NCBI GenBank assembly: GCA_002782905.1
Contig: PFJA01000247.1
Coordinates: forward strand, 1,451-12,826
From: Lysobacterales bacterium CG_4_10_14_3_um_filter_64_11
Lineage (GTDB): Bacteria > Pseudomonadota > Gammaproteobacteria > Xanthomonadales > Xanthomonadaceae
Length of the DNA stretch: 11,376 nucleotides
Reading direction: 5' to 3'
The notes under the pieces were generated by a model. That model saw nothing but the letters and a program-made list of their open reading frames with translations, searched no databases and was not told the origin of the DNA. This document shows, one piece after another, positions 1-5,896 of this stretch (the stretch's first letter is position 1; each line of letters opens with the position of its first letter). Position numbers and translations under genes: made by a program.

Positions 1-35
1 GCGCTGGTTGATCTTGCGTTGTGACTTTGTTGGCG

Positions 36-68
36 CCATATTTGGCTCAAAATATGGATCCAAATATG
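36..68. promoter_or_regulatory. Probable autoregulatory operator of the toxin-antitoxin operon
   Basis: Three copies of an AAATATGG-type half-site lie in 33 bp: CCATATTT(GG) at 36-45, AAATATGG at 50-57 and CCAAATATG at 60-68. The first and third form a perfect 9-bp inverted repeat (CATATTTGG / CCAAATATG), and the first two form an 8-bp one. Phd/YefM-type antitoxins usually repress their own operon through palindromes overlapping the promoter, so this is the natural candidate operator. A weak promoter (TTGCGT at 14-19, 17 bp, CATATT at 37-42) would lie under it. The repeats are seen directly; the binding role is inferred. Confidence 0.5.
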
Positions 69-311
69 CAAGTCATCCTGTCCGACGTCAGCGTCAGCGT
101 GAGCGAACTCAAGCGCAATCCCAGTGCGGTCATCGCCGCCGCCGAAGGCGCGCCGGTGGCGGTGCTGGTACACAACAAGCCCAGCGCTTACCTGGTACCG
201 GCCGCCACGTTCCAGCGCATGCTGGAGCATCTGGACGACCTGGAACTGGCGGAGCTGGTGCGCAACCGCACCAAGGAACGGCGGGGGAAGGTTGCGCTTG
301 ATGCGCTATGA
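66..311 (+). CDS. Type II antitoxin, Phd/YefM (StbD-like) family with a RelB-like C-terminal tail
   Basis: This 81-residue protein is the probable antitoxin of the pair. Residues 1-50 have the Phd/YefM pattern (VSVSELKRNPSAVI, then VAVLVHNKPSAYLVP), the fold that dimerises and binds operator DNA. Residues 55-81 (LDDLELAELVR...KVALDAL) resemble the toxin-wrapping C-terminus of RelB, in keeping with the RelE-type partner. The start at 66 is preferred because the recognisable family sequence begins there. ATG at 54 and GTG at 21 are in frame, but both would lie inside or before the operator repeats. No clear ribosome-binding site precedes any of the three. The stop overlaps the toxin start by 11 bp, which suggests translational coupling. 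Family assignment is firm; the exact start is not. Confidence 0.85.
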   Translation: MQVILSDVSVSVSELKRNPSAVIAAAEGAPVAVLVHNKPSAYLVPAATFQRMLEHLDDLELAELVRNRTKERRGKVALDAL

Positions 312-537
312 GCTCGCGTTCGTCGAATCGGCGTTGAAGGAGTGGAAGAAACTCGCAGCGCCGATCCGCGAACAGTTCAAGGCCAGGCTGCGCGAGCGGT
401 TGGCGAGCCCGCATGTGCCGTCCGCACGCCTGCAAGGCATGCCGAATTGCTACAAGATCAAATTGCGCGCAGTCGGCTACCGATTGGTGTATCAGGTCGA
501 TGACGGGGTGTATGCAAGGGCCGAAAAACGCTTGTAA
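301..537 (+). pseudogene. relE: RelE-family mRNA interferase toxin with an internal deletion, probably inactive
   Basis: The 78-residue product follows E. coli RelE (95 residues) closely and without gaps through residue 67: ALKEWKKL at 11-18, then GMPNCYKIKLRAVGYRLVYQV at 46-66. Lys52, Lys54 and Arg61 fall at the numbering of the RelE catalytic residues. It then jumps from DDG (67-69) straight to VYARAEKRL, which matches the RelE C-terminal VYSEAVKRIL. The missing block of about 17 residues (51 nt, in frame) corresponds to the last beta-strand and the GKRER segment with catalytic Arg81. Tyr71 probably equals RelE Tyr87. A ribosome-binding site (GGGGGAAGG, 283-291) precedes the ATG, and the gene overlaps the antitoxin by 11 bp. 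The alignment is from memory of RelE. Loss of mRNA-cleaving activity is inferred. An assembly error is the main alternative. Confidence 0.75.
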
Positions 538-675
538 TTGGGCTGAACATTGCCGCCAACTGCGCCCGCGAGCAAGGCTTGCAGTTGCCGATGGGGTGAT
601 CGCGCAAACTGGCGTGTCGCATGGCGCCGGCGCATGGATCGCCACCGGCCTTTGGCCCACGCGATGACACCACTG

Positions 676-713
676 CCGTCATTGCGAGCGCGCAGCGCGA
701 AGCAATCCAGTGA
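676..713 (+). repeat. Short palindromic intergenic repeat, copy 1 (CGTCATTGCGAG...GCAATCCAGTG)
   Basis: The segment opens with CGTCATTGCGAGCG and closes with GAAGCAATCCAGTG. The same arms recur at 11163-11195, and in reverse orientation and more diverged at 5803-5840. This copy sits between the convergent toxin gene and peptidase gene, only a few bases beyond the peptidase stop. Similar ATTGCGAG...GCAATCC elements are widespread in bacterial intergenic DNA. A role in transcript 3' ends is possible but not shown. The remainder of the 541-718 gap has no recognisable gene. Confidence 0.7.
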
Positions 714-718
714 CGTTG

Positions 719-2095
719 TTACCGCATCGGCAGTGGATAACTCGCCACGCTGACGTTTCCGTCATTGTCCACCGCCTGCACGGCGAAGAAATAGTTGTCC
801 TTGGACTTGCCCTTGACGCGGTATTCGCTGACGTTGCCGGCCCACTCGCTGTGTTGCCAGACCGGGCTGGTGGTGTCGCGCCAGACGATGCGGTAACCGG
901 CGAGGTCGGGTTCGTGGTTGGCGTCCCACAGCAGTTGCGTGTCGTTCTCCAGTTGCGCGGTGCGTACCCGCACGTTGGCCGGTGCCGCGGGTGCCAGCGC
1001 CAACGCCGCCAACGCCGCCGCGTTGACGCGCGTTACCTGTGCGCTGTACTCGGGATCGACGAACTCGGGCAGGTCGCCGAACGGCACGCCGTTTTCGCTG
1101 CGCAGGTCCTGGTGCTGATGGCGGAAGTCTTCGTTCGGTTCGGTGAAACGCAGTGCCGCGTAGCCGCGCTCCAGAAACGGGATATGGTCGCCGCCGCGCA
1201 GGTAGCGGTCGCGGCGTTGGATGATGTTGACGGTAAAGCCGGGCACATAGCGTTCGCCGATTTCCTTGACGTGGCGCGCGAGCTGCCGCGATGGCGAGTC
1301 GCTTTCGCCACCGGTGGCGAGCAGGGTGCGCAGCGGGTCGGTCATCTCCTTCAGCGCCGGGATGCCTTCGGCGAACAGGCGCACCTGGCGGTTGTCGATG
1401 CGCCCGTCCTCGGCGCGTGAGCTGCCGATGATGTCGTTGGTGAACATGCCGGCGATGTCGAGGTTCTTTTCGCGTGCCTGCTGCGCGAAGTGGGTGGCGC
1501 CGAACAGGCCCTGTTCCTCGGCCGCCACCGCCATGAACACCAGGGTTGCGTCGAAGTGGTGCTGCGCCATCACGCAGGCCAGTTCCATCACCGCGGCAGT
1601 ACCGGAGGCGTCGTCGTTGGCGCCGGGCGCGGCCGAGCTGGCGTCCATCACGTCGCTGACCCGCGAATCGTAGTGGCCGCTGACCACATACATCCGCTGC
1701 GGCGACTGCGTGCCTTTCAGCGTGGCGACCACGTTGACGATCTCGGTGTCGCGGTTCAGGCGGCCACCGGCCGGTTGCACGTAGCTGTCGAAGCGCACCT
1801 CCAGCCTGCCAGCGCCGCAACGCTCCAGTTCCGCCTTGATCCAGCGCCGCGCGGCGCCGATGCCGGTGCTGTCGGAGGTAGTGTCGGACAGCGTATGGCG
1901 GGTGTGGAAGCTCACTAGCTTGCGGATATGGGCGTCGATGCGGGCGGCGGAAATGTCGGCGACGATCTGCGCAATCTGCGGCTGGTTGCTGGCGATCGGT
2001 GCGGCGCGTGCCGCGTCGGCTGCAACAGCGGTGTTGGCCGCAAGCAGACCAGTGGCAATGGCGGTAGCGGCGGCTGCGGACAGGAATAGACGCAT
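719..2095 (-). CDS. Exported M28-family zinc aminopeptidase with C-terminal fibronectin-III-like domain
   Basis: The 458-residue product begins with a Sec signal peptide (hydrophobic residues 3-20, probable cleavage near AVA-AD, 25-26). The M28 catalytic domain spans about 45-365. All expected ligands of the two-zinc centre are visible: His141 in GHYDS, Asp161 in GANDDASG, Glu193 (general base) and Glu194 in AAEEQGLFG, Asp221 in FTNDIIGSS and His304 in RGGDHIPF. The family removes N-terminal amino acids from peptides, usually as a secreted or periplasmic enzyme. Residues about 370-458 look like a fibronectin type III module (APANVRV...LLWDANHEPDLAGYRIVWRD...YFFAVQAVDNDGNVS), a common add-on in secreted hydrolases. 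A GAGGG ribosome-binding site precedes the ATG. It lies downstream of the MBL-propeller gene on the same strand. Substrate preference cannot be read from the sequence. Confidence 0.93.
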   Translation of the reverse strand: MRLFLSAAAATAIATGLLAANTAVAADAARAAPIASNQPQIAQIVADISAARIDAHIRKLVSFHTRHTLSDTTSDSTGIGAARRWIKAELERCGAGRLEVRFDSYVQPAGGRLNRDTEIVNVVATLKGTQSPQRMYVVSGHYDSRVSDVMDASSAAPGANDDASGTAAVMELACVMAQHHFDATLVFMAVAAEEQGLFGATHFAQQAREKNLDIAGMFTNDIIGSSRAEDGRIDNRQVRLFAEGIPALKEMTDPLRTLLATGGESDSPSRQLARHVKEIGERYVPGFTVNIIQRRDRYLRGGDHIPFLERGYAALRFTEPNEDFRHQHQDLRSENGVPFGDLPEFVDPEYSAQVTRVNAAALAALALAPAAPANVRVRTAQLENDTQLLWDANHEPDLAGYRIVWRDTTSPVWQHSEWAGNVSEYRVKGKSKDNYFFAVQAVDNDGNVSVASYPLPMR

Positions 2096-2140
2096 GGTGT
2101 TGGCCCTCGTTGACGATCAAGGCGAGAGGTTAACGTGAAA

Positions 2141-2155
2141 CAACGCACAGCGTTG
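2141..2155. promoter_or_regulatory. Small perfect palindrome in the peptidase leader
   Basis: CAACGC and GCGTTG flank a 3-nt centre about 50 bp upstream of the M28 peptidase start, inside the presumed promoter or leader. It could be an operator or a small leader hairpin. No convincing -35/-10 pair was found beside it, so the function is open. Confidence 0.3.
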
Positions 2156-2168
2156 CCTTGGCGCCGTC

Positions 2169-2182
2169 CCCCGCTTGCGGGG
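2169..2182. repeat. GC-rich hairpin between the MBL-propeller gene and the peptidase gene
   Basis: CCCCGC-TT-GCGGGG forms a 6-bp all-GC stem with a 2-nt gap, in the 170-bp space between the two minus-strand genes. It has no adjacent T-run on the minus strand, so it is not a classical intrinsic terminator. It may be a repetitive-element hairpin or a stabilising 3' end for the upstream gene. Confidence 0.35.
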
Positions 2183-2265
2183 AGGACAGGGAGATCGGTC
2201 CTGGCGAATGGTCGTTTCATCATCCGGGGTGGTGATTCGCGCTGAACGTTGGCGCAATCGCCGGC

Positions 2266-4875
2266 TCACGGCGTGGGTAGAAAGTCCTGCACATCCAGCA
2301 AACGGATGTCAGCGCGCTGGCGCAGTTGCTCGTGCAACCAGTATTTGTGCCCGGCACCGAACATGATCAGGATACGCTCGCCGGGATGAGCGCGGATCGC
2401 AGCGTCGATCAACCGGTAGTGCGCGACGTTGATATTCGTCCAGCCACCGGCGCCGATCACATCGTTGAGGTATTCGTCGTACGGCGTCAGCGCGATTTTC
2501 GTCATCTGGTCGTAGTCGTCGGAATGGATCACCCGCGGGTCGTCGGAGTCGGTCAGGTGGCTTGCATCCTGCGCTTCGGCCGCCTTGACTGCGGCCTGAT
2601 AGGCCGCGTTGCGTTCGGCGAAGGCCGGGTCATGTTCGAACATGTGGATACGCGCTTCGCGCAGGTCGCTCATTTCCTGCGTCCACGCCGCGCCCGCTTC
2701 GACCGCAAAGCCCAGCCGCACTTTCAGCGGCAGCAGCACGTCGGTGTATTCGGGAAAGCGCAGCACGCGGGAATCCTCGATCACGCCGCGTTCGGCGTAA
2801 TCGCGCCATATCCGTTGCCAGCGATCCGGGGAGATCTCGGCGATCACCACATCGGGCCGATAGCGAGTGATGGCGTCGCGTACGGCATCCAGGCCCCACG
2901 CCGCGCTGCTGCGATGCGCGCCGTGGATCATGCCGAGCACCGCGACTTCGGTGATCGCATTGGATGCGGCGGCGTCGGGCGCCAGCTCGCGCCACACGCG
3001 CGGAATCGCGATGATGTCGAGCGTGTGCGAACCCTCGCACGATACCCACAGGGTTTCGCCAGAGGGATCCACCGCCATCACGATCGGTATTTCGCCGGTG
3101 GGAATGCGTGCGATCACGCGCCGCTCTGGCAGCGCAATCACCGATATGTCGTGGCTGGCGGTGTTGTTGACGAAGGCAAGGCGGCCGTTCGGCGCCAGCA
3201 CCAGCGAGAACGGCGATTGCCCGATGCCATCCGCGAGCGACCCCACCACCTGCTTCGATGCGGTGTTGATGAAAGCGATGCGATCCTCGCCGCGCACCGC
3301 CACCGCGTATTCGCTATCGCCCGGCAGCACCGTGCCGCCGCTGGGTTTGCCGCCGACTTTGATCGCGCCGCGCGGTGTGCCGTTCCACAGGTCGAACACG
3401 CTGACCGAGCCGTCGTCGTAATTGGGCACGAAGGCGAGCCGGCCATCGGACGTGGCTGCTGGCGGGAACGGCCGTGCGCCGGTAGTGAACGACGCAATCG
3501 GCGCGAGGGTGTCGCGCGCAAAGCGCAGCAGCGTGTTGCTGCGCTCCACCGAAGCCAGCAGCGAGCCATCGGGCAGCGGGTCGCTGAACAATGACGTGCC
3601 GATGCCGCTGGGCAGCGTCGCCAGCCGCGCCGCCTCGTTCCAGCGTCGATGCTCGATGGCATTGGAACCGAAACGGGTGACTAGAAGATCGTCGGTTGCC
3701 AGTGCATGCACGCCGAGCGGGGCATCGGCGACCGCCATCGTGCCGGCCGGTGTCAGCGTGGCCACATCCACCCGCGCGATGCGGTCATCACCGGCAATCG
3801 CGACATAGGCCCAACGGCCGTCCGGTGAGAACGCAATCTGGTGCGGATTTTTGCCAAGCGTGAGGCGCCGCAGCCGGCGAAAGCCGTTGCTGGCGCCGGG
3901 CTTGGCCGGTTCCTCGCGATATTGCGCCGCCGCTGCGCGCAGGTTGTCGGTGAAGGTCGCCTCGTATTGCGGGAACTGGCGGAAATCCTTGAACGCATCA
4001 AGTGCAGCGGGTACGGTCGCCGACATTACTGCCTGATCCACGGCAGCGCGTGCGCTGTCGTGCACGGCGCGCACGTAATCACGAAAACGCGCCAAGCCCG
4101 CCTTGTCGCTCAGCTCGAAGTGGCCGGGGATCACGTGCTTGATCGGCAATTGCAGCAGGCGATCCAGTTCGCCCAGCAAGCCGGCAACCCGGCCTTGCTG
4201 CATGTCCGGGCTGGAGCGGTTGAGGAACAGATCGCCGGTAACCAGCACCCGCTCGCGCGGTGAGTACAGCAGCAGATCGCCGTCGGTATGCGCGATGCCC
4301 GGCGCCGACACCTGCACCACATGGCCGCCGAGATCGAATTCGCGGCGCTCATCGATCAGTGTGTCCGGCAGCCGAATCGCGCAGCCGTTCAGGGCATCGC
4401 GCTCGGCGCGGTCACTGGCGTTCTGCGCCAAGCCGCGGCTGATCGCCGCCAGATTCTCCGCGAGTGCGCGCCGTGTCGCCGCTGTCGCCACCAGCGCGAC
4501 GCCGGGAACGTCAAGGCAGGTAATTCCCAGCGCATGGTCGGGATGCCAATGGCTCAGCACCACGGTGCGGATTGGCCGGTCGGTAATGGCGCGGGCGCCA
4601 GCGAGAAAACGCTGCGCCAGCGCTGGCGTCAACCCCGGATCGACCACCAGTGCTTCCTTGCTGCCAATGAACAGTGCACCGTTGGCCGAGCGCTCGTCGG
4701 TCGCCACGAATGCCCAGATGTGTTCGCTGACGCGCTGGAATCCCGCCGCTGCCGATGGCGTTGCGTAGGCGGCGCAGGACAGCGATGCCAGCGCGCAGCC
4801 GGTCAGTGCGAGCAGCCGGTGCAGATGCCAGCGCGCCGAGCGCGTGGGGGCTGACGGATCCTGATGCGGATTCAT
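2266..4875 (-). CDS. Exported three-domain protein: MBL-fold hydrolase, seven-repeat YVTN beta-propeller, TraB/TIKI-like domain
   Basis: The 869-residue protein has an N-terminal signal (basic residues 12-20, hydrophobic 21-38, probable cleavage after AYA, 38). Residues about 45-320 form a metallo-beta-lactamase-fold hydrolase with every zinc ligand: His109, His111, Asp113 and His114 (SHWHPDH), His196 (GIAHTDGD), Asp215 (VTGDLF) and His252 (IPGHFE). Residues about 335-625 contain seven repeats spaced about 42 residues apart, with recurring GxxP near 344, 386, 428, 469, 511, 555 and 597 and SPDGRxAYV-like strands, typical of a YVTN seven-bladed propeller. Residues about 640-869 resemble TraB/TIKI/ChaN-like enzymes: GMIH (648-651), Glu680 and GAGH (840-843). 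The ATG follows AAGGA at about 11 nt. The domain calls are well supported. The substrate and the reason for the fusion are unknown, and the last domain is the least certain. Confidence 0.85.
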   Translation of the reverse strand: MNPHQDPSAPTRSARWHLHRLLALTGCALASLSCAAYATPSAAAGFQRVSEHIWAFVATDERSANGALFIGSKEALVVDPGLTPALAQRFLAGARAITDRPIRTVVLSHWHPDHALGITCLDVPGVALVATAATRRALAENLAAISRGLAQNASDRAERDALNGCAIRLPDTLIDERREFDLGGHVVQVSAPGIAHTDGDLLLYSPRERVLVTGDLFLNRSSPDMQQGRVAGLLGELDRLLQLPIKHVIPGHFELSDKAGLARFRDYVRAVHDSARAAVDQAVMSATVPAALDAFKDFRQFPQYEATFTDNLRAAAAQYREEPAKPGASNGFRRLRRLTLGKNPHQIAFSPDGRWAYVAIAGDDRIARVDVATLTPAGTMAVADAPLGVHALATDDLLVTRFGSNAIEHRRWNEAARLATLPSGIGTSLFSDPLPDGSLLASVERSNTLLRFARDTLAPIASFTTGARPFPPAATSDGRLAFVPNYDDGSVSVFDLWNGTPRGAIKVGGKPSGGTVLPGDSEYAVAVRGEDRIAFINTASKQVVGSLADGIGQSPFSLVLAPNGRLAFVNNTASHDISVIALPERRVIARIPTGEIPIVMAVDPSGETLWVSCEGSHTLDIIAIPRVWRELAPDAAASNAITEVAVLGMIHGAHRSSAAWGLDAVRDAITRYRPDVVIAEISPDRWQRIWRDYAERGVIEDSRVLRFPEYTDVLLPLKVRLGFAVEAGAAWTQEMSDLREARIHMFEHDPAFAERNAAYQAAVKAAEAQDASHLTDSDDPRVIHSDDYDQMTKIALTPYDEYLNDVIGAGGWTNINVAHYRLIDAAIRAHPGERILIMFGAGHKYWLHEQLRQRADIRLLDVQDFLPTP

Positions 4876-5052
4876 GGGCGATCGCGTCCTTCATGCGATT
4901 GGTGAACGCCGATGGTAACCCGCATTTTGCACGGCAATTCGCAAAGAGCGAGCGAAGCCTTCGGCACGTGCTGTGACGCATTCGTCGCCGCCATCTCGGC
5001 TCGGGTCGATGCCTTTGGTACACGATAGCAACGGCCATCGCAGAAACCGCCA

Positions 5053-5081
5053 TTGGCAGCGGCTGGCAAGCAGCCTATGCT
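5053..5081 (+). promoter_or_regulatory. Sigma-70-type promoter of the VOC-family gene
   Basis: TTGGCA (5053-5058) and TATGCT (5076-5081) are separated by exactly 17 bp. They match the consensus hexamers at five and four of six positions. Transcription would begin near 5088, giving a leader of about 29 nt. The site lies in the 241-bp space shared with the divergent MBL-propeller gene. No comparably good promoter was found for that gene. Confidence 0.55.
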
Positions 5082-5116
5082 TGCCGTTCCTTGACAGTCC
5101 CCCACGGAGCAACCCC

Positions 5117-5485
5117 ATGATCGGTTACACCACCATTGGCACCAATGACCTGCCGCGCGCAGCCAAGTTTTACGATGCTCTGCTGGCGGAATTGGGCGGC
5201 AAGCGGGTCCTGGAGTTCGAGCGCGGCATCCTGTGGGGCAACAGCGCCAACGGCGCGAGCCTGGGTGTGCTCAAACCCTTTGATGGGCAGGCCGCGGAGC
5301 CGGGTAACGGGCCGATGGTGGCGCTCGCTGCGGACAGTCGCGAGAAAGTCGATCAAGTGTATAAACGTGCGTTGGAGCTGGGCGCCACCGATGAAGGCCC
5401 GGCCGGGCCGCGCGGCGACAATTTCTACGGCGGTTATTTCCGCGATCTGGATGGCAACAAACTTGCCGTTTTCATCATGGGTTGA
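5117..5485 (+). CDS. VOC-superfamily (glyoxalase/bleomycin-resistance-fold) protein, small single-domain
   Basis: The 122-residue protein starts with IGYTTIGTNDLPRAAKFYDALL, the first beta-alpha-beta unit of the vicinal oxygen chelate fold. It ends with the second-module signature FYGGYFRDLDGNKLAVFIM (103-121). Residues 52-70 (LKPFDGQAAEPGNGPMVAL) are typical of a widespread uncharacterised VOC subgroup. The His/Glu metal-ligand set of glyoxalase I is not obvious: Thr and Gly occupy the region where its first His would lie. Lactoylglutathione lyase activity should therefore not be assumed. The ATG at 5117 is preferred because GGAG (5106-5109) lies 7 nt upstream and the family sequence begins there. 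An upstream extension to 4973 looks non-homologous. It is monocistronic and divergent from the MBL-propeller gene. Cytoplasmic, with no signal peptide. Confidence 0.88.
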   Translation: MIGYTTIGTNDLPRAAKFYDALLAELGGKRVLEFERGILWGNSANGASLGVLKPFDGQAAEPGNGPMVALAADSREKVDQVYKRALELGATDEGPAGPRGDNFYGGYFRDLDGNKLAVFIMG

Positions 5486-5509
5486 GCCTTCAGGTGTCGG
5501 CTTTGGGTT

Positions 5510-5599
5510 GATGGGTTTCGCTGCGCTCTACCCATCCTGCGCCCGCACAAGGTCGGCGCAGCGGCGCAGCACGCCGGGTAAAGTGCTGCGAAACGCATC
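5510..5599. repeat. Pair of inverted GATGGGTTTCGC-type intergenic repeats
   Basis: The first copy (5510-5540) has the arms GATGGGT (5510-5516) and ACCCATC (5530-5536) around a 13-nt loop. The second copy (5569-5599) lies on the opposite strand and reads GATGCGTTTCGC...TTTACCCGGC when reverse-complemented, matching the first at roughly three quarters of positions. Together they form a head-to-head repeat pair after the VOC gene. Repeats of this type (GATGGGTTTCGC...CTACCCATCC) are common between proteobacterial genes. No T-run follows, so terminator function is doubtful. Confidence 0.6.
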
Positions 5600-5766
5600 G
5601 CCACCTCGCCGGCGGAACCTGAGCGCGGCGACGTGGTCGAACGTCGTGGCCCGACGCCCTTCATGCGACCGATACGCCCGTTCGCGCATCCTGCTCCTCA
5701 GGCTGGAGCCGCGCCGCGCGCGGCGTGGGTGAAACGCCGAACATGCCCCGTCGTTCATTGCGCGCA
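5600..5766. other. Intergenic stretch without a recognisable gene
   Basis: No open frame here looks like a protein in either strand. The one visible structure is a 14-bp self-complementary GC run, CGCCGCGCGCGGCG, at 5712-5725. The stretch belongs to the 411-bp gap between the VOC gene and the efflux genes. Confidence 0.5.
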
Positions 5767-5797
5767 TGGTGAAGCCATTCAGTGAATGGCTTCACCA
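5767..5797. promoter_or_regulatory. Perfect 31-bp palindrome upstream of the RND efflux genes
   Basis: TGGTGAAGCCATTCA (5767-5781), one central G, then TGAATGGCTTCACCA (5783-5797): both arms are 15 bp with no mismatch. It ends 99 bp before the adaptor start. As DNA it could be the operator of a dimeric repressor such as a TetR-family efflux regulator. As RNA it would be a very stable hairpin. No T-run follows on either strand. No regulator gene is adjacent, so which explanation holds is open. Confidence 0.6.
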
Positions 5798-5802
5798 ACA
5801 AG

Positions 5803-5840
5803 CACCAGATTGCCGGGTTGCTGCGCGCCTCGCAATGGCT
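5803..5840 (-). repeat. Short palindromic intergenic repeat, copy 2 (diverged, reversed)
   Basis: Reverse-complemented, this reads CCATTGCGAGGCGCGCAGC, a 9-base spacer-like stretch including GCAATC, then TGGTG. It lines up with the copies at 676-713 and 11163-11195 with several substitutions and small indels. It lies between the 31-bp palindrome and the adaptor ribosome-binding site, so it is probably transcribed with the pump leader. Confidence 0.5.
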
Positions 5841-5896
5841 GCTTGATCGGAGCATCCTTGCCGGCGCCACCCATTCTTTGAGGAGAGCAAGTCGCC

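Noticed and set aside
21..65. Antitoxin start at GTG 21 or ATG 54
   Set aside because: The added residues do not resemble the family. Translation from 21 would run through the probable promoter and operator repeats.
710..1918. Open frames on the plus strand opposite the M28 peptidase
   Set aside because: They have no family resemblance, and the minus strand encodes every expected M28 metal ligand.
2326..3594. Long open frame (422 codons) on the plus strand opposite the MBL-propeller gene
   Set aside because: It is rich in His, Arg and Ala without any recognisable motif, and it lies wholly inside a gene with intact domains. This is a usual by-product of GC-rich coding DNA.
2266..4875. MBL domain taken as an antibiotic-resistance beta-lactamase
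   Set aside because: The zinc ligands are shared by many hydrolases. The fusion to a propeller and TIKI-like domain does not fit a known beta-lactamase.
2266..4875. MBL-propeller protein as a lipoprotein through LTGC at residues 24-27
   Set aside because: Only about six hydrophobic residues precede the Cys, too few for a typical lipoprotein signal. A Sec cleavage after AYA at 38 fits better, though the lipobox cannot be fully excluded.
5091..5096. Consensus -35 hexamer TTGACA just upstream of the VOC gene
   Set aside because: Its -10 would fall at about 5114-5119, on the start codon itself. The TTGGCA/TATGCT pair upstream is better placed.
4876..5105. Small open frames on the minus strand between the divergent MBL-propeller and VOC genes
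   Set aside because: Two overlapping frames are open without motif or family likeness, and the region carries the VOC promoter. Not supported as genes.
5117..5485. VOC protein as glyoxalase I or a bleomycin/fosfomycin-resistance protein
   Set aside because: The expected metal-ligand His/Glu pattern is not evident. Only the fold-level assignment is supported.
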